Assembly: GCA_934102215.1 (NCBI GenBank)
Contig: CAKOSH010000009.1
Coordinates: 16,651-80,650, forward strand
Direction of reading: 5' to 3'
Origin: an uncultured Bacilli bacterium
GTDB taxonomy: Bacteria > Bacillota_I > Bacilli_A > RF39 > UBA660
DNA: 64,000 nucleotides
Of this stretch, positions 35,770 to 44,879 are shown piece by piece. Below the pieces are notes generated by a model. The model searched no databases. It was given only the letters and a program-made list of their open reading frames with translations, and was not told the origin of the DNA. A program made the translations under genes and the position numbers. How positions within the stretch are numbered: position 1 is the stretch's first letter; every line of letters begins with the position of its first letter.

Positions 35770-36483
35770 ATGATTTATGGAGAAATTTTAGCCGGTGGTT
35801 CCGGTACAAGAATGGGCAATACTGAAATGCCTAAACAATTTTTAATGTTAGGAGAAAGACCAATAATTATTCATACAATTGAACAATTCTTAATTAATCA
35901 AGCTTTTTCAAAAATAGTTGTTTGTTGTCCTAAAGAATGGGTAAGTTATGCTGAAGATTTATTAGATAAGTATAATATCGATAAAGATAAAGTTGAAATA
36001 ACTGCTGGTGGTGCAACAAGAAATGAATCTATTATGAATGGATGCAAATATATTGAAGAAAAATATGGTTTAAATGATAAAGATATTGTTGTTACTCATG
36101 ATGCAGTTAGACCTTTTGTTACTCAAAGAATATTAGATGACAATATTAAACTTGCTAAAAAATATGGTGCTGCTGATACAGTTATTCCAGCAACTGATAC
36201 AATTGTATATTCTAAAGATGGTAAAATGATAACTGAAATTCCTGATAGAAAAGAATGTTATCAAGGACAAACTCCTCAAACATTTAACATTAAGAAATTG
36301 ATGAGTTTATTTGATTCATTAACTAAGAAAGAAAAAGAAATATTAACAGATGGTTGTAAGATTTTCTCTATAAAAGGTGAAGATGTTGCTTTAGTAGATG
36401 GAGAAGTATATAATATTAAATTAACTACATTATATGATCTTAAGATAGCACAAGCTATTTTAATGAGAAAGGATGAAAAATGA
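35770..36483 (+). CDS. tarI: Ribitol-5-phosphate cytidylyltransferase (IspD-like)
   Basis: 237 residues of the IspD/TarI family: GEILAGGSGTRMGNTEMPKQF (start motif), TAGGATRNESIMNG, VVTHDAVRPFVT and PDRKECYQGQTPQTF. The next gene is TarJ-like, so CDP-ribitol synthesis is more likely than the MEP-pathway reaction of IspD. I start at the ATG at 35770, which has GGAGG just before it; the open frame upstream begins too close to the promoter. It overlaps tarJ by four bases (ATGA). Confidence 0.8.
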   Translation: MIYGEILAGGSGTRMGNTEMPKQFLMLGERPIIIHTIEQFLINQAFSKIVVCCPKEWVSYAEDLLDKYNIDKDKVEITAGGATRNESIMNGCKYIEEKYGLNDKDIVVTHDAVRPFVTQRILDDNIKLAKKYGAADTVIPATDTIVYSKDGKMITEIPDRKECYQGQTPQTFNIKKLMSLFDSLTKKEKEILTDGCKIFSIKGEDVALVDGEVYNIKLTTLYDLKIAQAILMRKDEK

Positions 36484-37499
36484 TAGCGCAATCTTATAGA
36501 CTTTGTTCTCCTAAACAAATTAGAACTGATTTTATAGATTTACCACTTCCTAGTGATGATGTTTTGGTTCGACCATCTTATCTTTCTATTTGTGCAGCAG
36601 ATCAAAGATATTATCAAGGAAGAAGAGCTCCAGAAGTTCTTGCTAAAAAACTTCCCATGGCACTTATACATGAGTGTGTTGGAAAAGTAGTTTTTGATCC
36701 TAAAGGAGAATTTAAACCAGGAGATAGTGTTGTTATGATACCTAATACTCCTAGAGAAACAGATTCAATAATAAAAGAAAATTATTTAAGAAGTAGTTTA
36801 TTTAAATCTAGTGGATATGATGGATTTATGCAAAGCATAGTTGACATTGAAAGAACTAGAATAATTAAATATACTAAAATTGAAGATAGAATTGCTGTTC
36901 TTTTAGAACTTTTAAGTGTAGCGATGAATGCACTTGAACATTTTGAAGGATATAGTCATATGAAAAGACAAACTATAGGTGTCTGGGGAGATGGTAGTGT
37001 TGGTTTCGTTACTGCACTTGTTCTTAAGAAAACTTTCCCTAATGCTAAACTTATAGTATTTGGTAATAGATATGAAAAACTACATTATTTTCAATTTGCT
37101 GATGAAACTTATCAAGTTGCTGAAATACCAAATGGTGTAACAGTTGATCATGCATTTGAATGTGTTGGTGGAACTAAAGCTGAAATGGCAATTAATCAAA
37201 TAATAGATATAATTAATCCTCAAGGAAGTATTGCTTTAATGGGCGTTAGTGAAAATAATGTTCCATTAAATACAAGAATGATACTTGAAAAAGGATTATC
37301 AATACTTGGTAATAGTAGAAGTGGTTATGAAGATTTTGATGCTTCAATTAAATTCATTGAAGAAAATGAAGATGTAGCCGATTACTTAAGTACAATTATA
37401 TCAAGTGAAGTAGAAGTACATTCTGTAAATGATATACATTCTGCTTTCCAACAAGATTTGAATAATGATTTTAAAACAATAATGAAATGGGAGATTTAA
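36480..37499 (+). CDS. tarJ: Ribulose-5-phosphate reductase (TarJ-like, zinc-type alcohol dehydrogenase family)
   Basis: 339 residues of the medium-chain dehydrogenase fold: CAADQRYYQGRRAP, HECVGKVVFDP with the catalytic-metal site region, and the NADPH loop GVWGDGSVGFVTALVLKK. TarJ makes ribitol-5-phosphate for TarI, which overlaps it, so the pair produces CDP-ribitol. It is followed two bases later by the first polymerase gene. Confidence 0.8.
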   Translation: MIAQSYRLCSPKQIRTDFIDLPLPSDDVLVRPSYLSICAADQRYYQGRRAPEVLAKKLPMALIHECVGKVVFDPKGEFKPGDSVVMIPNTPRETDSIIKENYLRSSLFKSSGYDGFMQSIVDIERTRIIKYTKIEDRIAVLLELLSVAMNALEHFEGYSHMKRQTIGVWGDGSVGFVTALVLKKTFPNAKLIVFGNRYEKLHYFQFADETYQVAEIPNGVTVDHAFECVGGTKAEMAINQIIDIINPQGSIALMGVSENNVPLNTRMILEKGLSILGNSRSGYEDFDASIKFIEENEDVADYLSTIISSEVEVHSVNDIHSAFQQDLNNDFKTIMKWEI

Positions 37500-37500
37500 T

Positions 37501-38664
37501 ATGAGATATATAAAAGGTTTTTTACAAAAAGTAAAGAGACTATTTTGTATAATCATTTATAATTATTATGTTAAAAAATGTAATTTAGAAGAAAAAACTG
37601 TATTATTTTTATCAGATTCCAGAGATCATATCTCTGGAAACTTTGAGTTTATATATAATTATTTAAAAGAAAATAATCCTGATTATAAACTTAAAACTCA
37701 TTTAAAAAAGTCATTAAAGACTAGAAGAAGTTTTAAAGAAAAAATATCATTAATTAGAGATATTGCTAGGTCAAAATATATTCTTGTTGATGATTTTTAT
37801 CCATTAATTTATCCGCTTAAAATAAGAGAAAATGCAAAATTAATACAAGTATGGCATGCCATGGGAGCCTTTAAAACAGTAGGTTATAGTAGAAATAAGA
37901 GTAAAGAAGGATATAATAATACAAGTTTAACACATAAAAATTATACTGATACAATAGTTAGTTCTGAAAATATAAGATGTAATTATGCTGAAGCATTTGG
38001 TATTGATATAGAGAAAGTTCATCCATATGGAGTTCCTAGAACTGATATATTTTTTAGTGATGAATATAAAAGAAAAATAAGAAATACTTTATATAAGAAG
38101 TATCCTAAATTTAAAAATAAAAAAGTTATATTATTTGCACCTACATTTAGAGGTAAAGGTCAAAAAACAGCATATTATGATTATAGTTTAATAGATTTTG
38201 ATTTAATTAAAAAGAATTTTTCTAAAGATTATGTATTTATAGTAAAAATGCATCCATTCATTAAAGAAATGCCTGATATTGATTTTGATAATGATGATTT
38301 TTATTATGATTTAAGTAATGAAAGAGAAATAAATGATTTATTATTTATTACTGATATTTTAATTACTGATTATAGTTCGGTTATATTTGAATATTCATTC
38401 TTTAATAAGCCTGTGATTTTTTATACGCCTGATTATAAAGATTATGATGGTAGTAGAGGTTTTTATTATCCATTTTCTAAATATACTTATGGTGATGTAG
38501 CTCATAATAATAAAGAATTAATTAATTCAATTAAGAATGGTAATGTTGATAAAAAGAAACTTAAAGAATTTTTTGATTTCTTTTGTGGAGCATGTGATGG
38601 TAAGAGTACAGAAAGGGTAGTTAAAAAATTAATAACAGGGGAAAAAGATGATAATAATCGTTAA
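37501..38664 (+). CDS. TagF/TarL-family polyol-phosphate polymerase (1)
   Basis: 387 residues, GT-B-like CDP-glycerol/CDP-ribitol transferase family: VWHAMGAFKTVGYSR, PYGVPRTDIFF, VILFAPTFRG, VKMHPF and ITDYSSVIFEYSFFNKP. The family polymerises glycerol- or ribitol-phosphate onto the teichoic acid linkage unit at the cytoplasmic face. It lies directly behind tarJ, so CDP-ribitol is a likely donor. The N-terminus has a basic amphipathic helix for membrane attachment. It overlaps the next gene by 17 bases. Confidence 0.8.
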   Translation: MRYIKGFLQKVKRLFCIIIYNYYVKKCNLEEKTVLFLSDSRDHISGNFEFIYNYLKENNPDYKLKTHLKKSLKTRRSFKEKISLIRDIARSKYILVDDFYPLIYPLKIRENAKLIQVWHAMGAFKTVGYSRNKSKEGYNNTSLTHKNYTDTIVSSENIRCNYAEAFGIDIEKVHPYGVPRTDIFFSDEYKRKIRNTLYKKYPKFKNKKVILFAPTFRGKGQKTAYYDYSLIDFDLIKKNFSKDYVFIVKMHPFIKEMPDIDFDNDDFYYDLSNEREINDLLFITDILITDYSSVIFEYSFFNKPVIFYTPDYKDYDGSRGFYYPFSKYTYGDVAHNNKELINSIKNGNVDKKKLKEFFDFFCGACDGKSTERVVKKLITGEKDDNNR

Positions 38665-39817
38665 AATATTTAAATTTATTCTTAATGTTATTTATTCTAT
38701 ATTTAAATTATTTAAGACTAAAAATAGAATAACTTTTATAAGTAGACAATCTAATAGTGTTAATATTGATTTTCTTTTACTTGGTGAAGAGATAAATAAG
38801 AAAATGAAGGGTTATGATGTAGTATATTTATGTAAAACATTAGATTCAGGTTTTCTTAATAAAGTTAAATATGTTTTTCATATGTTTAAACAAATGTATT
38901 ATATATCTACTAGTAAAGTTGTAATACTTGATTCTTACTGTATTGTTATAAGTAATTGTAAACATAAGAAAAGTTTAACTGTTATTCAAATGTGGCATGC
39001 TATGGGAGCCTTTAAGAAATTTGGATTAAGTGTTGTTAATAATGGTAATAAAAGAATTAAACATATTGATAATAATAAACTTGCTAGTGTTATGAATATG
39101 CATAATAATTATGATTATATATTCGCGAGTAGTGAATATTGTGTTAAATATTTTAGCGAAGCATTTGGTCAAGATAAGAGTAAGTTTAGAATATATCCTT
39201 TACCAAGATTAGATTTAATGGTTGATAAAAATAATATTAAAAAGGTTAGTGATAAAATTTATAGTAAATATCCTAAACTTAAAAATAAAAAGAAAAATAT
39301 ATTATATTGTCCAACATTTAGAGATGGTGGTTATGATTATAAATATATCAAAGAATTTATAGATAATTTTAACTATAAAAAATATAATTTGATTGTTAAA
39401 TTACATCCACTTACTAAATATAAATTTGATAATAGTGAAGCTATATTTGATAATACTTTTAATACTTATGAAATGGTTTTTGTTTCTAATAAGGTTATAA
39501 GTGATTATTCAGCTGTTATTTATGAAGTTGCTGTTATTGGAAAACCTATGATGTTTTATGCATATGATAAGAAAGAATATGTTAATGATAGAGATTTTTA
39601 TTTAAAATATGATAAAGATATGCCTGGTAAGATATGTTTAACTTTAAATGAATTATATAAAGAAATAGATAATGATAGTTATGATATGAATAAATTATAT
39701 GAATTTAAAGAAAAATATATTAAAGAATTTAAAAAAAGTTATACATGTGATATAATAGATTTCGTTGAAATTTGTGTGTGTGAGGATAAATATGAAAAAA
39801 TTAAAGAAAAATATTAA
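38648..39817 (+). CDS. TagF/TarL-family polyol-phosphate polymerase (2)
   Basis: 389 residues, same family as the preceding protein but clearly diverged: MWHAMGAFKKFGLSV, ILYCPTFRDGG, VKLHPL and VISDYSAVIYEVAVIGKP. Two such enzymes usually split the work of priming and polymerising, or use different polyols. The GTTTT-rich N-terminus has a hydrophobic amphipathic helix. Its end overlaps the following gene. Confidence 0.8.
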   Translation: MIIIVKIFKFILNVIYSIFKLFKTKNRITFISRQSNSVNIDFLLLGEEINKKMKGYDVVYLCKTLDSGFLNKVKYVFHMFKQMYYISTSKVVILDSYCIVISNCKHKKSLTVIQMWHAMGAFKKFGLSVVNNGNKRIKHIDNNKLASVMNMHNNYDYIFASSEYCVKYFSEAFGQDKSKFRIYPLPRLDLMVDKNNIKKVSDKIYSKYPKLKNKKKNILYCPTFRDGGYDYKYIKEFIDNFNYKKYNLIVKLHPLTKYKFDNSEAIFDNTFNTYEMVFVSNKVISDYSAVIYEVAVIGKPMMFYAYDKKEYVNDRDFYLKYDKDMPGKICLTLNELYKEIDNDSYDMNKLYEFKEKYIKEFKKSYTCDIIDFVEICVCEDKYEKIKEKY

Positions 39818-41906
39818 AAATAATTGGAAATTATATTTGTTTTATACTTTCCTTTTTGCATTTTTATTTGTACTTACTTACTATTTTCCTTATTCTAATG
39901 ATGATTGGGCTTGGGGATCTGGTGTTGGTTTAGAAAGATTACAAAGTGGTTTTAAAGATTATAATGGTAGATATTTAGGGAATCTTTTAGTTATATTGTT
40001 AACAAGAAGTAATATACTTAAATCATTATTTATGACTATTACTTATTTTGGAATTGGATATTTAATTAAAAAGATTGTTAATAAAAATAATAATGGTATT
40101 ATGGTATTTTCTATATTAATGTTATTTCTTATAAATAGATTTGTTTTTAGAGAAACTATTGTTAATACTAGTGGTTTTACTAATTATACATTTAATATAC
40201 TTTTGGTTTTAATATTCATTGCATATATAAAAGATTTATTTAAGAAAATTGATTTTAAAGAAAAGTGGTATAACTTAGTATTGTTATTTATTCTTGGTGT
40301 AACTAGTACATTATTTATGGAACATATAACTACTTATTTATTAGCACTTTGTGTATTTATTTGTATTTATTCTTATATTAAATATAAGAAGATTCCTAAA
40401 AGTTATTTAGTTTATTTTGCTGGTGTTATTATTGGCTCTATAATTATGTTTACTAATGGAGCATATTTACATGTAGTAAAGGGTGATGATTTTTATAGAA
40501 CTGTAACAACTAAACAATCATTGATTGTTACAATGGCTAGAAATTATTTCAATAAGATACAAACTAATGCGTTTTCAAGAAATTTAATCACTAATCTTGT
40601 TGTAAGTATATTAATGTTTGGTATTACTTATAAATTTCTTACTAATAATAAAGTTACTAAATGGAAAAAATATAGTTTAGAGTTATTGAATTATATAAGT
40701 GTATTTTATAGTGTATTCTTAATAATTGGTAATATGTTTGATTTTAAAGTTGTAACTGGTACTAGTCATTATGTTACTGGGTTTATGACTGCTATATATT
40801 GTTTATCATTATTATTAATTGTATTATTAATATTTTTTGATAATAGTAAATATTATGATAAATCTATTGGATGTAAATTAGTATTTTATATGGTTAGTAT
40901 TGTTATAATATTAGGGCCATTATTAGTGCTAACACCAGTTGGATATAGATGTAGTTTACCAGCTATTGTTATTTATATTTTACTTGCTAGTGAATTATAT
41001 AACTTATTAATTGTTGATAAAAATGGCTATATATTAAGAATAATGCTACTTGTACTTGTTATTGTGCTTGGTTCTTATTTACATATTTATCATAATGTAT
41101 ATGTTAGTAATAATGAAAGATATGAGAGTATTAAAAAACAAATATCTATGAATATGAATCCAGTATATATTAAGAGAAATGGATATGAAAAATATATATG
41201 GAAGAATAATCCTGTTAGTGAAACATGGGAAAAGAGATTACTAGATTTCTATGGATTAGATACAAATGTTAGAATTAAGACATTAGAACCAAATGATTTA
41301 AGATATAAATTATTATTTAAAGAAAATTATGATTATAAGAATCTTATGATAGTTGCTCATCCTGATGATGAATTATTGTTTGGTGGAACAGAAATATTAA
41401 ATAATGATTATGTTGTAGTGTGTATAACATGTGGTTCTAGTGAAACAAGATTAAGAGAATTTAAACATTTAATGAAATATACTAATGATGAATATATAAC
41501 ACTTGGTTATCCTGATTTAGTAGATGGTGAAAAGTCTACATGGGATAATGAGTATAATTTAATTACTAATGATTTAAATAACATAATTAAACTTAAAAAA
41601 TGGAATAAGATTGTTACACATAATCCAGAAGGTGAATATGGACATATACATCATAAGATGACTAGTAGAATAGTGACAAGTCTTGTTGATGACAAATCTA
41701 ATTTCTATTATTTTAATAAAACTTATAGTAAAAAATATTATATAGATAATAATGTGCCTAAAACTTTAGATAAAGAAACATGTGTTGAAAAGAAAAAATT
41801 ATTTGATAAATATTATAAATCACAAGTTGCTTTAAAGGTTAGACATTTAAGTGATTATGAAAAAGTAACTCAATATAATGAATGGGTTGAAAATTTTAGT
41901 AAATAG
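39792..41906 (+). CDS. Polytopic membrane protein fused to a PIG-L deacetylase-like domain
   Basis: 704 residues from the ATG at 39792, chosen because TGAGG precedes it; an upstream frame start at 39765 lacks a site. The first 420 residues carry about eleven membrane helices with the FPYSNDDWAWG loop typical of DUF6056/glycosyltransferase-C-like proteins. Residues from about 510 form a PIG-L domain: VAHPDDELLFGGTE, CGSSETRLREF, EGEYGHIHHKM (metal-binding Asp/His). PIG-L enzymes remove N-acetyl groups from sugars. In this cluster it may glycosylate and/or deacetylate the teichoic acid or its linkage unit. The fusion itself is unusual. Confidence 0.7.
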   Translation: MKKLKKNIKNNWKLYLFYTFLFAFLFVLTYYFPYSNDDWAWGSGVGLERLQSGFKDYNGRYLGNLLVILLTRSNILKSLFMTITYFGIGYLIKKIVNKNNNGIMVFSILMLFLINRFVFRETIVNTSGFTNYTFNILLVLIFIAYIKDLFKKIDFKEKWYNLVLLFILGVTSTLFMEHITTYLLALCVFICIYSYIKYKKIPKSYLVYFAGVIIGSIIMFTNGAYLHVVKGDDFYRTVTTKQSLIVTMARNYFNKIQTNAFSRNLITNLVVSILMFGITYKFLTNNKVTKWKKYSLELLNYISVFYSVFLIIGNMFDFKVVTGTSHYVTGFMTAIYCLSLLLIVLLIFFDNSKYYDKSIGCKLVFYMVSIVIILGPLLVLTPVGYRCSLPAIVIYILLASELYNLLIVDKNGYILRIMLLVLVIVLGSYLHIYHNVYVSNNERYESIKKQISMNMNPVYIKRNGYEKYIWKNNPVSETWEKRLLDFYGLDTNVRIKTLEPNDLRYKLLFKENYDYKNLMIVAHPDDELLFGGTEILNNDYVVVCITCGSSETRLREFKHLMKYTNDEYITLGYPDLVDGEKSTWDNEYNLITNDLNNIIKLKKWNKIVTHNPEGEYGHIHHKMTSRIVTSLVDDKSNFYYFNKTYSKKYYIDNNVPKTLDKETCVEKKKLFDKYYKSQVALKVRHLSDYEKVTQYNEWVENFSK

Positions 41907-41913
41907 TAGGTTA

Positions 41914-41950
41914 AAATGATTATTAGTTCTATATTAATAATCATTTTTCT
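41914..41950 (+). terminator. Terminator
   Basis: AAATGATTATTA pairs with TAATAATCATTT, followed by TTCTATGG; moderate T run. Confidence 0.6.
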
Positions 41951-41999
41951 ATGGTATTTAATACCTTTATATGGTAAAATTGGTATGTAGAGGAGATAT

Positions 42000-42788
42000 A
42001 TGAAAAGATTTTTTAATGATTTAAAGAAGTATAAAAATTATATTATGTATGCAACATGGGCTGAACTTAAAACTGAAGTAATAAATTCATATTTAGGTTT
42101 TTTATGGATGATTTTAGAACCACTTGCATTTATGCTTATATATACTTTTATAGCAACAATAGTATTCAAATCTAAAGTTGAGTATTTTTCTGTATTTGTA
42201 TTTATTGGGCTTTCTATATGGAATTTCTTTAATAAGATGGTTACTTCATCTGTTAAATTAGTTGCGACTAATAGGGATACTGTTACTAAAGTATATTTGC
42301 CTAAATTTGTATTACTTCTTATAAAAATGGGAGTTAATGCATTTAAGATGGCAGTATCATTCTTACTTGTTGTAATATTTATGATAATATATAAAGTACC
42401 TGTGACATGGAATGTATTATGGTTTATACCAATTATAATAACTGTTATGGTATTTACATTTGGTGTATGTACATTAATAATGCACTTTGGAGTATTTGCT
42501 GAAGATTTAACTAATTTAGTTAATATAGGACTTCGTATGTTATTCTATTTAACTGGTATATTCTATGATATAAGTTCTAGAATACATAATGCTGTTTATA
42601 GAACAATATTACTTGATCTAAATCCATTAGCTAACTTTATATATAATATGAGAAATGTATTAATATATAAGAGTGCTCCAGTAGGTATGTGGACCCTTAT
42701 ATGGTTCTTTATAGGTGTATTACTTTCAATATTAGGAGTACATACTATATATAAATATGAAAATACATATGTTAAGGTGATGAAATAA
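42000..42788 (+). CDS. tagG: Teichoic acid export ABC permease
   Basis: 262 residues with six membrane helices of the ABC-2 type and the motifs typical of TagG/polysaccharide exporters (SYLGFLWMILEPLAF near the start, FYLTGIFYDISS). It moves the finished lipid-linked polymer outward with TagH. It has its own GAGGAG site and overlaps tagH by one base. Confidence 0.85.
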   Translation: MKRFFNDLKKYKNYIMYATWAELKTEVINSYLGFLWMILEPLAFMLIYTFIATIVFKSKVEYFSVFVFIGLSIWNFFNKMVTSSVKLVATNRDTVTKVYLPKFVLLLIKMGVNAFKMAVSFLLVVIFMIIYKVPVTWNVLWFIPIIITVMVFTFGVCTLIMHFGVFAEDLTNLVNIGLRMLFYLTGIFYDISSRIHNAVYRTILLDLNPLANFIYNMRNVLIYKSAPVGMWTLIWFFIGVLLSILGVHTIYKYENTYVKVMK

Positions 42789-43528
42789 TGAAGAAACAAG
42801 AAATAGCAATTAGTGTTAATGATTTACATGTGTATTATAGAGATATGAATAGATTTTCACTTAAAAAAGGTGGATTAAAATCACGTGGATCAGGAAAAAT
42901 ATTTAAAGCAGTAAAAGGTGTTACATTTGAAGTACCAAAAGGACAAATACTTGGTATATGTGGTAAGAATGGTAGTGGAAAAAGTACTCTTTTAAGAGCA
43001 ATATCAGGTATATTTAGTGCAGATAAAGGAAGTATTAATTTACATGGTAATTCAATATCATTACTATCAATTGGAGTAGGATTTCAAAAACAATTAACTG
43101 GATATGAAAATATATTCTTATCAGGTATGTTACTTGGATATTCTAAAGAACAAATAGAAGAAAAAGTAAAAGATATTATAGAATTTAGTGAACTTGGTGA
43201 CTTTATATATAGACCAGTTAGAAGTTATTCAAGTGGAATGTACTCTAAACTAGCTTTCTCAATAACAGCAATACTTGAAACAGATATAATGCTTATTGAT
43301 GAAGTTTTAAGTGTAGGAGATATTCACTTTAAAGAAAAAAGTTATAATAAAATGAAAGAACTTATTAGTGATGATAAAAGAACAGTTGTTATAGTTTCAC
43401 ACAATAGTAAAACAATAATAGAATTATGTGATAAAGTTATTTGGCTACATGATGGTCTTATTAAAGACGAAGGTGATCCTGAAACTATAATGAATGAATA
43501 TGAAGAATTCATGAGAAATGAAGGATAA
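42788..43528 (+). CDS. tagH: Teichoic acid export ABC ATPase
   Basis: 246 residues: Walker A GKNGSGKSTLL, the polysaccharide-exporter type signature YSSGMYSKLAFS, Walker B IMLIDEVLSVGD and switch VSHN. It matches TagH in the N-terminal domain but lacks the long C-terminal extension of B. subtilis TagH, like short polysaccharide-export ATPases. Partner of the overlapping tagG. Confidence 0.85.
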   Translation: MKKQEIAISVNDLHVYYRDMNRFSLKKGGLKSRGSGKIFKAVKGVTFEVPKGQILGICGKNGSGKSTLLRAISGIFSADKGSINLHGNSISLLSIGVGFQKQLTGYENIFLSGMLLGYSKEQIEEKVKDIIEFSELGDFIYRPVRSYSSGMYSKLAFSITAILETDIMLIDEVLSVGDIHFKEKSYNKMKELISDDKRTVVIVSHNSKTIIELCDKVIWLHDGLIKDEGDPETIMNEYEEFMRNEG

Positions 43529-43534
43529 TTTATT

Positions 43535-43558
43535 AAGTACTAGAAATAGTACTTTTAA
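43535..43558 (+). terminator. Terminator with GAAA tetraloop (repeat family copy 1)
   Basis: AAGTACTA-GAAA-TAGTACTT perfect 8-bp stem followed by TTAAT. Same hairpin recurs at 44763 and 46760. Confidence 0.7.
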
Positions 43559-43591
43559 TATTGTATAATTTAATATAGGTGATAATAAAAT

Positions 43592-44176
43592 ATGAATATA
43601 TATGATTTTGATGATACAATTTATAATGGAGATACTAATAGAGATATATTGATGTATGGCTTTAAAAAACATCCTTTTCTTGTTTTAAAAGCACTTAAGA
43701 AAGCAAAAAAACTACAAAAAGATTATAAAAGAGGTGTAATAGAATTTGAAAGAGTAAAAGAAGCAATGTTATCATTTATATTTGAAATAAAGAATTATCC
43801 TAAGTTTATAAATGATTTTGTAGATTCACATATGAAAAATATTAAGCCATGGTATATAAGTAGAAGAACTCAAAATGATATTGTTATTAGTGCTTCTTAT
43901 GAATTATGGATAATGCAATTTTGTAAAAGACTTGGTATTAGATATGTTATAGCTACTAAAACTGATAGTGAGGGTAGAATAATAGGTAAAAATTGTAAGG
44001 GTGCTGAAAAGTTGAAAAGACTTGCGAGTGTTATACCAAATGCAGTTATTGTTAGTGCATATAGTGATTCATCTTGTGATATACCAATATTAGAGTCAGC
44101 AAGAACAGCATATGTAGTTGAAGGCAATAAATTAATTACTTATACTAAAGGATATAAATTTAAGAATAATAATTAA
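43592..44176 (+). CDS. HAD-superfamily phosphatase (HAD-IB, PSP-like)
   Basis: 194 residues: motif I YDFDDTIYNGDT (Asp5, Asp7), motif II serine in VISASYE, and motif IV SDSSCDIPIL. Subclass IB members include phosphoserine phosphatase and lipid/teichoic-acid related phosphatases. The position behind tagGH might point to a polyol-phosphate substrate, but there is no direct evidence. Confidence 0.75.
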   Translation: MNIYDFDDTIYNGDTNRDILMYGFKKHPFLVLKALKKAKKLQKDYKRGVIEFERVKEAMLSFIFEIKNYPKFINDFVDSHMKNIKPWYISRRTQNDIVISASYELWIMQFCKRLGIRYVIATKTDSEGRIIGKNCKGAEKLKRLASVIPNAVIVSAYSDSSCDIPILESARTAYVVEGNKLITYTKGYKFKNNN

Positions 44177-44195
44177 ACATGTTAACCAAAAAAGG

Positions 44196-44224
44196 TTGAC
44201 ATATAATATCAAATAGTGTATATT
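44196..44224 (+). promoter_or_regulatory. Promoter of rpsP-khpA, with overlapping hairpin
   Basis: Perfect TTGACA at 44196-44201, 17-base spacer, TATATT at 44219-44224. A 9-bp inverted repeat (ATGTTAACC/GGTTGACAT, A6 loop, one T-G) at 44179-44202 covers the -35 box and may also terminate the upstream gene. Confidence 0.75.
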
Positions 44225-44248
44225 AATAAGCACAAAGGAGGAATTAAG

Positions 44249-44515
44249 ATGGCAGTTAAGATTAGACTTAAAAGAATGGGTGCTAAAAAAAGACCTTATT
44301 ATCGTTTAGTAGTAGCTGATTCAAGAGCTAGAAGAGATGGTAATGTTATTGAATCTATAGGAACTTATATGCCTTTAGAAGCAGAAAAATATAATGTTAA
44401 TAAAGAATCTGCTTTAAAATGGTTAAAGGAAGGAGCTCAACCTACAGATACAGCTAAGAATATTTTAAGTGAAGTAGGTGTTATGGAAGAATTCCATAAT
44501 TCAAAAAGAAAATAA
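44249..44515 (+). CDS. rpsP: 30S ribosomal protein S16
   Basis: 88 residues from the ATG at 44249, which has a perfect AAAGGAGGA site; the open frame begins earlier but has no site. [35 protein letters not shown] and IGTYMP are diagnostic for S16. It binds 16S rRNA early in 30S assembly. It is followed at once by khpA, the common arrangement, but rimM, trmD and rplS, usually next, are not here. Confidence 0.97.
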   Translation: MAVKIRLKRMGAKKRPYYRLVVADSRARRDGNVIESIGTYMPLEAEKYNVNKESALKWLKEGAQPTDTAKNILSEVGVMEEFHNSKRK

Positions 44516-44758
44516 ATGAGTTTAGTAGATTTTTCTGAATTAATCGTTAAAAAGCTTGTTAAAGAACCAGATTTAGTTAAAGTACAAGAATTTGATAGTG
44601 ATGAAAATAAAACTATAGAAATACTTGTTGCTGAAGCTGATATGGGAAGAATTATTGGTAAGGGTGGTAAGATTGCTACTAGTGTAAAAACATTAATTCA
44701 AGCTAAAGCTTATAACGATGGTATTAAAAAAGTAAGAGTAAACATAGATTCATTTTAA
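44516..44758 (+). CDS. khpA: KH-domain RNA-binding protein KhpA (YlqC)
   Basis: 80 residues with a single KH domain and the conserved RIIGKGGKIATSVKTLI loop; partner of KhpB in cell-wall and division control in Firmicutes. ATG follows the rpsP stop directly (TAAATG), so it is translationally coupled. Confidence 0.93.
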   Translation: MSLVDFSELIVKKLVKEPDLVKVQEFDSDENKTIEILVAEADMGRIIGKGGKIATSVKTLIQAKAYNDGIKKVRVNIDSF

Positions 44759-44762
44759 TATA

Positions 44763-44790
44763 AAGTACTAGAAATAGTGCTTTTTATTTT
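44763..44790 (+). terminator. Terminator with GAAA tetraloop (repeat family copy 2)
   Basis: AAGTACTA-GAAA-TAGTGCTT (one G-T) followed by TTTATTTTG. It closes the rpsP operon. Confidence 0.8.
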
Positions 44791-44879
44791 GTATATATTT
44801 TACGATTACTAGCATAATATATAGTGTAAAAAAATTACATTATGTGTTGCAAAAATATTACAATGGAGGTATAATTAAT

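Noticed and set aside
35770..36483. Assignment as IspD of the MEP isoprenoid pathway
   Set aside because: The overlapping TarJ-like gene and surrounding teichoic acid genes make the ribitol-5-phosphate reaction more likely; the two families are hard to split by motif alone.
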